From contig CP064980.1 of the NCBI GenBank assembly GCA_016699535.1, positions 1,434,001 to 1,498,000 of the forward strand: 64,000 bases of DNA, in the 5' to 3' direction. How positions within the stretch are numbered: position 1 is the stretch's first letter; each line of letters begins with the position of its first letter. A program made the position numbers and the translations under genes. The DNA is from Myxococcales bacterium (lineage in GTDB: Bacteria; Myxococcota_A; Polyangia; Polyangiales; GCA-016699535). The notes under the pieces are model-generated. The model was not told where the DNA came from, ran no database searches, and saw only the letters and a list, made by a program, of their open reading frames with translations. This document shows positions 53,999-63,902 of this stretch, in pieces.

Positions 53999-56485
53999 TT
54001 AGAGCTGTATTTTTATTTCTTTCGACTCTAAACTGTCTTTAAGTGGCAAGGTTAGCGTTCCATTGGACTCAACGCTAAAGCTTTTGCCGTTTTTCTTGTC
54101 GAGGATTTTACCATTGATTTGAACGGTTTTCGGAGAGCCCTGCAGGCCATGAATCTGTAAGATTAATTGCCGTGTCTTTGGCTGAAACTCGCCCTCAATT
54201 TTTTCGATTTTAATGTCAATGTGCTCTTTGTCGCGATGTTGCGAAAAACGTCTTAGCAAATAATCGCCAGCTTTATAGGCCATACTTAAAGCGTCATCTT
54301 CATAATACTCCTTGGAAGAATCGTTAGCAGGAAAGATATCAACGCGAAGCGCTTTGTCGGCAAGCGCATCACTGAATTGCACTTGATCTTTTGTAAATAT
54401 AAAAGCGCCCTCTCGGACAAAAATAGGGATGCTTTTTAGTGTGACTTGAAGTGTATGTGTCTGAGCTCCTTCGTAGGTAGTGGTGCTTTGCAGATCGAAC
54501 CACGTGCCTTCTGGAAGGTAGACTTCACGGGTATTTACGCCTGGCCAAAGTACCGGTGCAAGCAAGAGTGAATCTCCAAACATACTAAGTTCACTGTTGC
54601 GCCAGCTTTGTTCATCGAGCGGAAACTCCATAAACAACGGACGAAGTGCTGGGATGCCTGTCTGCGATGCCAGTCTCATTTCGTTGTAAATGTGAGGTAA
54701 AAATCGGTAACGCATCTCGATAGCAGCACGGTTTAGCGCTTCGTGGTCTTTGCCGTAAGACCAGGGTTCTTGATCGGGCGTGCCAAAGGTCGTGTGCGCT
54801 CTAAAAAAGGGGCTAAATACGGCCGATTGAAGCCAGCGTGTGAAAAGCTCGGAGGTAGGCGCCCCCATAAATCCACCAACATCGCTGCCGACAAAAGCGA
54901 AGCCTGAAAGCCCTAGTCCCATATGCATGGGGATGCTTTGCCTTAGTGCGTTCCAACTGCTTTGATTATCCCCCGGCCACACCGCTGCATAGCGTTGTCC
55001 ACCAGCAAAACTGGCGCGACTAAGGACAAGGGGTCGCATTTCCGGTCGAAGTTGTTTGAGACCGCTATGGGTGGCTTGTGTCATGAGCATGCCGTAGACA
55101 TTGTGAATCTCGCGGTGGTCCGTGGGTCGTCCGTCGTTCTTATGTTGGACATCGAGCGCAAAGGTGCCCGTGGCTGTATTGAACACAGCAGGCTCGTTCA
55201 TGTCGTTCCAAATGCCGGCAATGCCGATGTCGAGCAAAGGTTTGTAGAGACTTCCCCACCAATCACGCGTTTTACTGGAGCTAAAATCCGGAAAGACGCT
55301 ATCTGCCGGACTGTTCTCCGCCATCGAGGGCCAAACGGGGGCCTCGTAAATGCTTCCATCTTTGTTGGTTACAAAATGCCCGCCTGCGATCCCTTGATCG
55401 TAAACGTGATAGCCGACTTCTTTTTTGGGATGCGCATCAATGATGCTCACCACGCGAAAATTTTGCTTTCTTAGATCCGCAATGAGTTTTGCTGGATCGG
55501 GAAAACGTTTTGTATCCCAAGTGAAGGGTTTATAATCCTGGAGATAGTGGATATCAAGCCACAAGGTATCGGCCGGTATGTTTCGCTTTCGAAAATTATC
55601 CGCAATTGCGCGCAGCTTTGCCTCGGGATAATAACTGTACCGGCATTGATGAAAACCGAGCGCCCACATCGGCGGCAGCTGCATGCGTCCCGTAAGCTCA
55701 GTGTATCGTTCGGTGACTTTCTTAGGTTCCGGGCCCTGGATAAAATAGTAGTCGAGTTCGCCTCCGCCAATACTCATCGAGAGCAAATCGGGTTGTTCCT
55801 TGCCGATGTCAAAATGAGTGCGATAGGTGTTATCAAGAAAAATGCCGTGGCTGCGGCCTTCGCGCATCACCATAAAAAAAGGGACAGAGATGTAGAGCGG
55901 ATCGGTTGAACCATCGTAACCCGGTGTGTCTGAGTTCCACATGGTGTAGCTTGCTCCACCAAGCTGCATGCCACGTTTATCGAGTGGACCCGATTTTTCG
56001 CCGAAACCATAAATATGTTCATCGGGAAGCAGGCGTTTCCAGACTTTGCTTTGGTGTCCTACATGGAAGACTCCTCGCGAAGGATCGTCTGTATCAAGAG
56101 AGCGGCCTTTGTGATCAAAAAACTCAACGCGAAAGGGTTCGTGATGAACGATGACGCGTAAAGCCGAGCTTTGTATTTCGGTCGAGCTGCTGCCGGTTGT
56201 TACGCGTGGAGATACCGGTGCATTTTTTTGGTCGACAACTGCGAAAGAGCGCAAATGCTCTTTTTCACCATTGGGCAAATAGCGTACGCGCACCACGTTC
56301 TCGTTTACAAAAGCAACGCGTGCTACGCCACGGTCGTTTTGGAACACAACAGTGTTACCCTGTTGCTTGGGCCTTTGCATATTCCCGATGGCCCACATTT
56401 GCTGTGTCGTAAATTCACTTGTTCCGGAGCCTGAGCGCGAACAAGCCATCCCAAAAACGAGAACCAAAGCAACGCTACGAATCAT
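53999..56485 (-). CDS. GH31-family alpha-glycosidase, lipoprotein
   Basis: Start at ATG 56485 (828 residues); signal peptide with lipobox FGMAC followed by SRSG, so the enzyme is probably membrane anchored. GH31 landmarks: YGFGEKSGPLDKRG, MWNSDTPGYDG, GFHQCRYSYYPEAKL, DTLWLDIHYLQDYKPFTWD, GIWNDMNEPAVF with nucleophile Asp428, and WPGDNQSSW with the acid/base Asp506, then VGSDVGGF. This family cleaves alpha-glucosides, alpha-xylosides or sulfoquinovosides; the specificity is not clear here. It is followed (toward lower coordinates) by the Crp/Fnr gene, convergent and 9 bases apart. Confidence 0.92.
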   Translation of the reverse strand: MIRSVALVLVFGMACSRSGSGTSEFTTQQMWAIGNMQRPKQQGNTVVFQNDRGVARVAFVNENVVRVRYLPNGEKEHLRSFAVVDQKNAPVSPRVTTGSSSTEIQSSALRVIVHHEPFRVEFFDHKGRSLDTDDPSRGVFHVGHQSKVWKRLLPDEHIYGFGEKSGPLDKRGMQLGGASYTMWNSDTPGYDGSTDPLYISVPFFMVMREGRSHGIFLDNTYRTHFDIGKEQPDLLSMSIGGGELDYYFIQGPEPKKVTERYTELTGRMQLPPMWALGFHQCRYSYYPEAKLRAIADNFRKRNIPADTLWLDIHYLQDYKPFTWDTKRFPDPAKLIADLRKQNFRVVSIIDAHPKKEVGYHVYDQGIAGGHFVTNKDGSIYEAPVWPSMAENSPADSVFPDFSSSKTRDWWGSLYKPLLDIGIAGIWNDMNEPAVFNTATGTFALDVQHKNDGRPTDHREIHNVYGMLMTQATHSGLKQLRPEMRPLVLSRASFAGGQRYAAVWPGDNQSSWNALRQSIPMHMGLGLSGFAFVGSDVGGFMGAPTSELFTRWLQSAVFSPFFRAHTTFGTPDQEPWSYGKDHEALNRAAIEMRYRFLPHIYNEMRLASQTGIPALRPLFMEFPLDEQSWRNSELSMFGDSLLLAPVLWPGVNTREVYLPEGTWFDLQSTTTYEGAQTHTLQVTLKSIPIFVREGAFIFTKDQVQFSDALADKALRVDIFPANDSSKEYYEDDALSMAYKAGDYLLRRFSQHRDKEHIDIKIEKIEGEFQPKTRQLILQIHGLQGSPKTVQINGKILDKKNGKSFSVESNGTLTLPLKDSLESKEIKIQL

Positions 56486-56539
56486 GCCAGGAGCATAGTC
56501 AAAAGAGAGCGAAGTGAGAAGGTAAATTAACAACCGCAG

Positions 56540-57646
56540 CTAGCGCGGAACAACTGCGCTAAAGCTTTGGCCGATGCGGGGGCTTTCGATCCAGTGGTAA
56601 GCCTCGGTGCCGGCTTGAGCGTCATCGAGATCGAGACTGTAAAGACCCATTTTAAGACGTACGTACTGGTCATCGGGACACATGGTGGCGACATTGATTG
56701 ACTGATCGCCGTTGATCATTGTTTGTTTTATGCCGTCGTACCAGATTTCTACCATACCCTCGTTTTCGTTTTTACTGAAATGCACATGAATCACAAACTC
56801 ATGCCATGCCCCTTTGTAATCTTCGATCAAAGGACCTTGCCAAATGCGATTGCCGGAATCGTAAGCATTATCGAGTTCGGTACGTAGGGTAAGATGGTCG
56901 TCTTTGACAGTTAGACCCACGACTGGCCCGCCGCAGCTTGAATCGCCTTTGAATTGAAGAATGTTTCCGGAGTTTGAACTGCTGGCCCGAAAATAAGTTC
57001 CTTGGCTGACAAAGCTACGAAAACCAAAATACAGATCATTGTAGCCGCGCTCGCTTCCATCAAAGGATCCAGTCGTTGCAGTTCCTGCGATCTTGTTTCC
57101 GTTTGAGTCTTCGGCGCCGCGGAACTCAGAGCGATATTTTCCGCCATTGTATACGCCTTTTTGAAGTTTTGCTTGATAGACTTGTCCAAACATAGAGCTG
57201 GGATCGGATACGAGGCTAAGACCATCTGGAGCACCTTCTTCTTCAGCCTCCCAGACGCTCAGACCGAGGGTGTCTGCATCAGCAAACCAGAGTGGCTCGT
57301 CACAGGCTCCACAGTCGCTTTCACAATTGCCGCAGGTCTCGGCGTCATCGCACACACCATCGTTACAAGTGGATGGCTGCATCATCACTTGGCAAACTCC
57401 GCAGTCCTCTTCGCAGTTGTTGCAGGTTTCTATGCCGCCGCAAATGGTGTCACCACAACGTGCAGGGCTATCTTGATTAATGGTTTCGGTTTTCCCTCCC
57501 AGAGAGCCAGTCGTGTTGATAACGTCATGATCGCCTGGAGAAGGTTCAACCAACTGGCCTGTGCAGCTTGCAATACTCCAAATGACCGTCAGGCTAACTG
57601 CATAAGGGTGTCGCACGATCCATTGATTTGCAATTATTGTGCCCAC
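56540..57646 (-). CDS. Polysaccharide-lyase-like lipoprotein with Cys-rich EGF-like motifs
   Basis: Start at GTG 57646 (a GTG 10 codons inside is also possible); signal with lipobox SIASC. Two short Cys motifs (CGDTICGGIETCNNCEEDCG, and CNDGVCDDAETCGNC) of the kind common in Myxococcota surface proteins precede a concanavalin-like lyase domain: GGKYRSEFRGAEDSNGNK, YFGFRSFVSQGTYF, AWHEFVIHVHFSKNENEGMV and RLKMGLYSLD. This resembles the heparin-lyase-I-like family. The substrate is unknown. It is 55 bases upstream of the GH31 gene on the same strand. Confidence 0.82.
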   Translation of the reverse strand: MGTIIANQWIVRHPYAVSLTVIWSIASCTGQLVEPSPGDHDVINTTGSLGGKTETINQDSPARCGDTICGGIETCNNCEEDCGVCQVMMQPSTCNDGVCDDAETCGNCESDCGACDEPLWFADADTLGLSVWEAEEEGAPDGLSLVSDPSSMFGQVYQAKLQKGVYNGGKYRSEFRGAEDSNGNKIAGTATTGSFDGSERGYNDLYFGFRSFVSQGTYFRASSSNSGNILQFKGDSSCGGPVVGLTVKDDHLTLRTELDNAYDSGNRIWQGPLIEDYKGAWHEFVIHVHFSKNENEGMVEIWYDGIKQTMINGDQSINVATMCPDDQYVRLKMGLYSLDLDDAQAGTEAYHWIESPRIGQSFSAVVPR

Positions 57647-57776
57647 GAATGCTGACTGAAATTACGTCTCAATATCGTCATACTACGTCGAAAATGGAGC
57701 AGACCATGTTCCTTTAAAACGCTTTGATACCAAGCTACAAAGGAGCATTTGCTTAGACGACATTTCGGTCTGTAGT

Positions 57777-57799
57777 GCGCGCGCTGCATCAGCGCGCGC
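57777..57799. terminator. GC-rich hairpin downstream of vWA gene
   Basis: GCGCGCGCTG (57777-57786) and CAGCGCGCGC (57790-57799) form a perfect 10-bp stem with loop CAT, just after the stop at 57810 of the minus-strand gene. Very stable, but without a T-run, so termination is inferred. Confidence 0.5.
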
Positions 57800-57809
57800 T
57801 CGACGTTGG

Positions 57810-58940
57810 CTAAAACACACCACGCGGGCAGTAGTAGGAAATGCTTACGCTCTGGACAGTGCCGTCTTTGATTTGATCGCAGGCAGGGCCGTGGAAAGTG
57901 ACAGTGGTTGTCTCGGCATCGTAAGTCCAGCCGTCGGAGGCATTTTCTGCTACTTCATCGTATGAGTCATCAAAATAGACGTAGAGCTGACTGTTTGCAC
58001 CAGGTATATTGTCTTTTAATGTGAAGGTGCAGGTGAGGGCAGCTGATGCGGCAATCTCGCCAAGCGCTTGCTCGAGGGCGTTGGCGCTGTTTGCTTCATA
58101 AGCATCGCCAGTGCCTCCGTTTGCTGCGATAGAATCCAGAGTATTCATGTCGAGAGAATTGACATCGCCACTGAAACCAACCGTAAAGGTACGTATCGAG
58201 GGATCGCTTGCTAGGAGCGTGGTGGCGACCGTAGGGCCACTGTTGCCGCAGTTATCGACGCCGTCTGTAATCACTAGCAATGCGTGCTCACGCCCATCTT
58301 GTATCCAAGAGCTATCGTTTCCAAGAGAATCCATGGTGGTGCCGAGGCTGGTTTCGTCCACACCACTTTGGCACAAGTAATCGATATCCTTGCTATCCAA
58401 GAAGGTCACGATGTCACTGTTGGAATCAGCAACGTCAACCGCAATTTGTCCCGCACTGCAGGCTTGTCCATTAACGCACGAAGAGAAAGGTGCGAGCCCA
58501 AAACGGATATCTGCTCCGAAGTTTGTGACAATCTGATTGACAGTGCCTTTGGCAATGTCCCATTTTGTTTGCCCTCCGATGGTTTCGTCCATCGAGCCGC
58601 TTCGATCAAGCACGATGATCACATTGGGTGGCAAGCGTTCCGGAGCAAATTCGTTGTTGCAGTCTTCACCAGGAATGCAGGTTCCAAATTGGTCGCTGGT
58701 TTTGTCGGTGACGCAGTTTTGACCACTGCGGCAGTTATCCTCAAAAGCAGCTCCGGTAGAGTCGACGCAACTCTCCATGAGCATGCATTCCATCGAAGCA
58801 ACGCCACACTTTAAATCCACAGCGCAGCTTCCTTCTTCGCAATGATCGCCGATTTGTCCGCCCTCCGGTGCATTGTTTGGGTCAACACCGCAATGCCATA
58901 AAAAGGTGGCGCAAGTGAAGAATATCAGATGAAATTTCAT
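57810..58940 (-). CDS. von Willebrand factor A domain lipoprotein
   Basis: Start at ATG 58940 with AGGAGC seven bases upstream (376 residues). Signal peptide with a Cys in LWHCGVDP (probable lipobox). A Cys-rich region (EGSCAVDLKCGVASMECM, NCRSGQNCVTDKTS) precedes a vWA domain with the MIDAS motif IVLDRSGSMDE, DGVDNCGNSG, and TFTVGFSGDVNSLD. The C-terminal about 80 residues are a beta domain with paired Cys (LTCTFTLKD, GPACDQIKDG). MIDAS suggests metal-dependent binding of a protein ligand. Neighbour to a second vWA protein 126 bases upstream. Confidence 0.87.
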   Translation of the reverse strand: MKFHLIFFTCATFLWHCGVDPNNAPEGGQIGDHCEEGSCAVDLKCGVASMECMLMESCVDSTGAAFEDNCRSGQNCVTDKTSDQFGTCIPGEDCNNEFAPERLPPNVIIVLDRSGSMDETIGGQTKWDIAKGTVNQIVTNFGADIRFGLAPFSSCVNGQACSAGQIAVDVADSNSDIVTFLDSKDIDYLCQSGVDETSLGTTMDSLGNDSSWIQDGREHALLVITDGVDNCGNSGPTVATTLLASDPSIRTFTVGFSGDVNSLDMNTLDSIAANGGTGDAYEANSANALEQALGEIAASAALTCTFTLKDNIPGANSQLYVYFDDSYDEVAENASDGWTYDAETTTVTFHGPACDQIKDGTVQSVSISYYCPRGVF

Positions 58941-59065
58941 GGAACAGCTCCTAAGGAAGTTGAAATAGGTCATCGTATCCAAGTATGACATGAATGACCC
59001 GCGCGCGCCGCTTCAATTATGCTACCGAAAAACGAAAGCAATATAAGGACTTTGGAAGTTCGTAG

Positions 59066-61474
59066 CTAAAAAACCGGATCGGGTCCGGGCCCGCAGCCTT
59101 CGTCGATTGTGCCGTCGCAGTCATTGTCCAAGCCATCACAGACTTCGTTGCTAGGGATAGTGCAACTAATGCAACCCTCATCAATCTGGTTGTTGCAATT
59201 GTTATCGACGCCATCACACACTTCACTGAAGGCTTGGCAATGCGCGGTGCAGCCTTCATCGATCTCGGAGTCGCAGTCATCATCAACGCTGTTGCATATT
59301 TCTGCGGTAGGCATGCAGCATTCCGATGCCGATGAGCCATGGACATCTTCACAGCTCAAGTTGGGACTTGTCGAACATCCTTCATCAACATAACCGTCGC
59401 AGTCGTTGTCTATATTATCGCAGCTTTCTTCGTTTAGGGTACATGCGCATGCCATAAGCACTTCGACACGGGCCGTGGCGTCGGTCATTACTGCACTCTC
59501 AAGAGTCTCACAGGCGGTTCCATTCAAGGTTAAATCACTTCCACTCAGGGTGTAGCCATTACTTGCATCTTGGGAAAAAGATTGAGTAGCGGTACTATCG
59601 CCAGCGAGCTGTACGGTAACTAAGTCCGGGTTTCCAGGCTCTGCTCCTGCGAGCGTCAACTCGCAGCTTGCCGTTCGTGCAACAATCGAAGCAACAGCTG
59701 ACACGATGGAGTTGACGTCGCTAATTGAAAACCAGTCGCTCTTGCTGAGACTATTCCAAGGAATGCAACCTGTGGGTCGATAACGTGTATTGTTGGGCGT
59801 TCGGTTTACAATGCTTTGGCTTCCGGTGCCGTCGTTGCAAATGCATCCATCTCCCGAAGCATTGTATCCATTGTTTGTATCGCAGAGCTGATAAGGTCCA
59901 AAATGACCTGGATCCCCTGCGTTCGCCATAAGCTGCATCATGTCCACGTTGACATTGTCAAACCCGAGGACATAGACAGGTACAAAGTTTTCTTTGATGG
60001 CATCGGGATCGGTGTCCGTTCGAGCAAGCGCCAAGGCTGCTGAAATCGTAGCACGCATGGTATTGTTGAGGGGCCCTGTGTTGTTCGTGCCGGAGTCTGG
60101 GCAGGCCGTGGGCACACCGTCGGTAACAAGCAGCACAGCTTTGGCACGTCGGGCGCTGTCGGGATCCGTGTTCGCGTTGCCGTTGAGCTCGTACAATGCT
60201 CCGTTGAGCACGCCTTGGAGTGCTGCTGGTGTGGGAGTTGATCCGCTGGGATTAAGGTTTGCGGCGGATTCGAAACATGTGGCGTAGCTCCCGGCACAAC
60301 TTGGGTTTAGAGTTGAAAAGTTTGTTGGCGTGCTTAGTTGCATGGTTGTCGTAGGAAAGGCGCTACAGTTGTTGCTCCCGGCGAAATGACTGGCGGCGAG
60401 ATTGTAGTTTCCGTTGCTGAGTTGCTCAGCCAATCCCCCACCACTTGAAGCAACCGGCGCCAACGCGGTCTCCCATGTATCTTCTCGGCTGCCATCCATG
60501 GATCCGGACTCATCGATGACAAAAACCAGATTGGGAGCAATCACGTTGGTATCGCTGCTGGCGCTTTGACATGCTTCTGCCGGGTTAATCACTTGGCAAT
60601 ATTCAATCTCTTGGCCTGGATTGTAGGTGTCTGGGCAATTGTCGCAACCACTGCCGATGTTGTCATTGTCCGGATCGAGATGGTTTGCATCGCCGGCACT
60701 TCCGGAAATCAGCGGGCAACGATCTTCGCCATCGGACATACCGTCACCGTCGGCGTCCTCGAACACAACACCATTGCATGCATCCGATGGGTCGTAGTAG
60801 GTGAGACAGCTATCGCAAGCATCGCCTATGCCATCTCCGTCTGAATCGCTTTGGCTTGGGTTGCTTAGCTCCGGACAATTGTCAAAATCATCCGATTTTC
60901 CGTCGCCATCGCTATCGTCATTGGGATGGTTTGCGCTTTGACACACATCGCCTACGCCGTTGTGATTTGCATCGACTTGATCTGTGTTTGCGATGTAGCG
61001 ACAATTATCACACAGGTCTCCAATCGAGTCTTGGTCGGTATCCAGCTGATCGATGTTCGGGGTAAGAACACAGTTGTCGAGGTAGTTGAGGACACCGTCT
61101 TCATCATCATCGGCGGTAGCAAAAAGTGTACCTGTGCAAGCATCGCCTAGACCGTTTTGATCCGCGTCGCTTTGATCGTAGTTGGCAACGGTGAAACAGT
61201 TATCACATGCGTTACCGATGGTATCGCCATCGGTGTCTAACTGATTGGCGTTGGCGACAGTTAGGCAATTGTCTTCGCTGTCCAGTACCCCATCGCTGTC
61301 GCTATCTTCGCTGCTGCTGTTTGCATCGTTGGTATCCAATCCAAGCGTATCGTCATTTTGCCCGCCGTCCGGATCGTTTAGCCCCGTGCTATCAACACTG
61401 CAGGCCGATGCTAGCAGCATGCAACACACGATCAAGACTCCGTTGAAGCACATGATTCCAGCGGCACGCAGCAT
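59066..61474 (-). CDS. vWA protein with thrombospondin-3 and MopE-type repeats
   Basis: Start at ATG 61474 with AGGAG about 10 bases upstream (802 residues). Signal with lipobox LASAC followed by SVDS. Residues about 45-290 hold Ca-binding thrombospondin-3 repeats (DSDSDGVLDSEDNCLTVAN, DTDGDTIGNACDNC). The vWA domain has NLVFVIDESGSMDG (MIDAS) and AVLLVTDGVPTACPDSG. A small domain follows, and the C-terminus carries MopE-type repeats (DNIDNDCDGYVDEGC, NSVDDDCDSEIDEGC, DGLDNDCDGTIDEGC). Exported, calcium-binding, surface-exposed adhesion type; ligand unknown. Confidence 0.9.
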   Translation of the reverse strand: MLRAAGIMCFNGVLIVCCMLLASACSVDSTGLNDPDGGQNDDTLGLDTNDANSSSEDSDSDGVLDSEDNCLTVANANQLDTDGDTIGNACDNCFTVANYDQSDADQNGLGDACTGTLFATADDDEDGVLNYLDNCVLTPNIDQLDTDQDSIGDLCDNCRYIANTDQVDANHNGVGDVCQSANHPNDDSDGDGKSDDFDNCPELSNPSQSDSDGDGIGDACDSCLTYYDPSDACNGVVFEDADGDGMSDGEDRCPLISGSAGDANHLDPDNDNIGSGCDNCPDTYNPGQEIEYCQVINPAEACQSASSDTNVIAPNLVFVIDESGSMDGSREDTWETALAPVASSGGGLAEQLSNGNYNLAASHFAGSNNCSAFPTTTMQLSTPTNFSTLNPSCAGSYATCFESAANLNPSGSTPTPAALQGVLNGALYELNGNANTDPDSARRAKAVLLVTDGVPTACPDSGTNNTGPLNNTMRATISAALALARTDTDPDAIKENFVPVYVLGFDNVNVDMMQLMANAGDPGHFGPYQLCDTNNGYNASGDGCICNDGTGSQSIVNRTPNNTRYRPTGCIPWNSLSKSDWFSISDVNSIVSAVASIVARTASCELTLAGAEPGNPDLVTVQLAGDSTATQSFSQDASNGYTLSGSDLTLNGTACETLESAVMTDATARVEVLMACACTLNEESCDNIDNDCDGYVDEGCSTSPNLSCEDVHGSSASECCMPTAEICNSVDDDCDSEIDEGCTAHCQAFSEVCDGVDNNCNNQIDEGCISCTIPSNEVCDGLDNDCDGTIDEGCGPGPDPVF

Positions 61475-61619
61475 GGCGAACTCTCCTGGGCTGATAGCCC
61501 GTCTACCTTTTTGCTAACTATGACACGAAAAAAGTTAAACGCTGGCGTACCATAGAGAAAAAAGGGTAGCCCAAAACGAATTGGCGTTGTGGGTGGGCCC
61601 GAAAGCTACACGGTGGTAG

Positions 61620-61651
61620 CAAAGGTGAGGTGTGTACACACCTCACCTTTG
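61620..61651. terminator. 32-bp perfect palindrome downstream of lipoprotein gene
   Basis: CAAAGGTGAGGTGTGT joined to ACACACCTCACCTTTG: 16 bases each side, no loop. It lies 18 bases after the stop of the minus-strand gene ending at 61670. It may be a terminator (no T-run) or a binding site. Confidence 0.5.
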
Positions 61652-61669
61652 TGCCATGCGATTCGCTAC

Positions 61670-62854
61670 TTACTCGCAGTAAAGTGAGCTAATCCCGAGC
61701 TCTCCAAGATAGCGAACGGAGCCAGGGCTGCCGACGCGTTGCACTTCGATGTACGTCAGTCCTTCATAATTGACTCGTGTGAGTGCATCGTCAGGATCCC
61801 AGGTGCCATCGGTGCCAGCTAGACCGGTTGCTGGATTCCAAGAAAGCACAAGCTTGTTGCCATCTACCGTGATGGCGGAGCCGTTATCGGTGCTATCAAG
61901 GGTGTTTCTTTCCGTATCGATGTCGGTATCCGGTGATATGATACTGAAATAGTCGCTTACATATCCTTGTGCATCGCTTTCGCTAACAAGTTCGATGTCG
62001 GAGGTGAAGGTCAGAGTGATCTTAGCCGAAGCAGCGTCTGGCAAGGAGGCTCCACTAATATCTGGGAGCACACAACCGTCTGCATCGTTGCTATCCAGTT
62101 CCACCGGGTTATCAGCCTGTGGTGATACAACAATGGTCACCGCAAGTGTGCTTCCAGAAGTCGCGCTATAGTAATTTGCACTGCGATAACCAGCAACGCC
62201 GAACACATCAATAACGTAGGTTACGCCGTAGACTAGACGGCCCGCTTCAAACGAAATTTCACCCTCGGCAAAGCTGTCTGAAATAACCTCTTGTTGCAAA
62301 TCAAGATCGTTACCCCACACTTGACCGCTCACGCTGCTTGCGCCGAGCTCAACCTCGGATGCGCCAGAAGGTCGAAGTCGGATTGTTCCGCTGAGCTTTT
62401 TGTCTGTATCGTCACTGGCACGAATCGAGACATCCAGCGCAGGTGCTTCAATGGACGTCGGAAACAAATAACTCTCAAAGAATAAGGTTTGATGTGTTTT
62501 GGTTTGAGCAATATCTTGCGCACCATAGAGCGAATGCGGAACACCGACCATGCTATTGCGGGATTCAAAAGCCCGGTACCCATCAGCGACGATGCTAACG
62601 ACATAATCATCAAATGCACTCAGGCCTTTAACGCGAAAGCGACCAGTATCCGTGTCGACCGAACCTTTTAGCGTCCGATCTCCCACAATCACTTCAAGCG
62701 TGTAATCACTTAACGTTGTGCCGTTTGATCCATCATAGATTTGACCGACGAGCGTTACGCTATGCTCAGCGCTCAGTTGATCGTCGTCACATGCACTGAG
62801 CGCGACTGCCATCCCGATCAAGGCGAAGCTACTCATTAATTTCATTCTAACCAT
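61670..62854 (-). CDS. Lipoprotein with carboxypeptidase-regulatory-like N-terminus
   Basis: Start at ATG 62854 with GGAGG upstream (394 residues). Signal with lipobox LSAC followed by DDDQL. Residues about 30-110 fit a carboxypeptidase-regulatory-like fold (TLVGQIYDGSNGTTLSDYTL, then GRFRVKGLSAFDDYVVSIV). The rest has two beta-rich domains (GRLVYGVTYVIDVFGVAGY, SAKITLTFTSDIELVSE) and few Cys. Probably a surface or periplasmic binding protein; no enzyme motif. It begins the run of minus-strand exported genes ending at the GH31 gene. Confidence 0.75.
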   Translation of the reverse strand: MVRMKLMSSFALIGMAVALSACDDDQLSAEHSVTLVGQIYDGSNGTTLSDYTLEVIVGDRTLKGSVDTDTGRFRVKGLSAFDDYVVSIVADGYRAFESRNSMVGVPHSLYGAQDIAQTKTHQTLFFESYLFPTSIEAPALDVSIRASDDTDKKLSGTIRLRPSGASEVELGASSVSGQVWGNDLDLQQEVISDSFAEGEISFEAGRLVYGVTYVIDVFGVAGYRSANYYSATSGSTLAVTIVVSPQADNPVELDSNDADGCVLPDISGASLPDAASAKITLTFTSDIELVSESDAQGYVSDYFSIISPDTDIDTERNTLDSTDNGSAITVDGNKLVLSWNPATGLAGTDGTWDPDDALTRVNYEGLTYIEVQRVGSPGSVRYLGELGISSLYCE

Positions 62855-63095
62855 AGGAAACCTCCCTCCAACAAAAGCCGGTGCTTCTGGTGGGAATTCA
62901 AGTTGTTTTTCTCCTCAGCCGGTTGCGGTCGAAGCTTACGAAGAATAGAAAAAAGAGTCGATGAGCTGAGGGCCAATATGACAGAAGTGGCAAAAAAATG
63001 AGGTGAAAACGGCCATGAATGGCAAAAAATGGCCTAAAAACATGACATGTCTGTCTTGTTGAACCTTGAGCGTTTCGATCGTAAGATGTGCCGCT

Positions 63096-63902
63096 ATGCG
63101 TCGTAGACCTACATTGTGCATGCTAACCCTGGCTTTGCTTTTTATGCTCTTAAGTGCTTGCGGAGGCAGACAGGGACAAAGTGATGCCGAGCGATCCGTG
63201 ACCGAAATGCATTTGGCTGCCGGTATGCGTCAAGAAAGCAATATCCCAGGTGCGCTTCAGCACTATCAAACAGCCTTGGAGCTTGATTCGGAAAATGCCG
63301 AAGCTCATTTGCAACTTGGCCATTTGTATTTAACTGAAGTTGACTACCGTGATTTGAGCAAAGCAGAAGTGCATCTTAAAGAAGCTTTGAGACTCAGAGA
63401 CGAACTTGAATCCGTGCGGCGTGGCTTAGCACCTGAAGCACAGACGATGCTTGGTGCGCTCTATATTAATGAAAAGCGCTTTGCCGATGCCGAGAAAGTG
63501 CTTCAAGAGGCGATTGCTGACGTGAACAACATGCAACCTCATTTTGCATGGGGTAACCTCGGATGGGCCCACTTTGAGCAAAAAGATTATCAGAAAGCTG
63601 AACAGGCTTTAGGGCGAGCTGTGCAACTGCAACCTCGTTTTTGTGTGGGCCATTACCGCCTCGGGCAAATCTATGTCGCGATGAAGAACTACGAGCGTGC
63701 TGAAGAAGTCCTTACAGGAGCGATTGAAAACGATGCGCGTTGTAAGAGTTTTTTCCAGGACGCCTGGCGGTTGCGTGGAGAGATTCGAGCGGAGCTTGGC
63801 CATCGCGAAGATGCCATTTCCGACTTTGAACGCTGTGTAGAGATTGCGAAGAGTACCACAACCGGCAAAAGCTGCCGTCGTTATCTGGAGGCTTCACGAT
63901 GA
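63096..63902 (+). CDS. TPR lipoprotein, Tgl/PilF-like pilotin
   Basis: Start at ATG 63096 (268 residues) since the basic MRRRPTLC opens the signal peptide; lipobox LLSAC followed by GGRQGQ. Six or so TPR units follow (SNIPGALQHYQTALELDSEN, then AEAHLQLGHLYL, RFADAEKVLQEAI, KDYQKAEQALGRAVQL, YERAEEVLTGAI, REDAISDFERCVEI). Tgl and PilF proteins assemble the PilQ secretin of type IV pili. The assignment is by architecture; other TPR lipoproteins remain possible. It overlaps the next gene by ATGA. Confidence 0.8.
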   Translation: MRRRPTLCMLTLALLFMLLSACGGRQGQSDAERSVTEMHLAAGMRQESNIPGALQHYQTALELDSENAEAHLQLGHLYLTEVDYRDLSKAEVHLKEALRLRDELESVRRGLAPEAQTMLGALYINEKRFADAEKVLQEAIADVNNMQPHFAWGNLGWAHFEQKDYQKAEQALGRAVQLQPRFCVGHYRLGQIYVAMKNYERAEEVLTGAIENDARCKSFFQDAWRLRGEIRAELGHREDAISDFERCVEIAKSTTTGKSCRRYLEASR

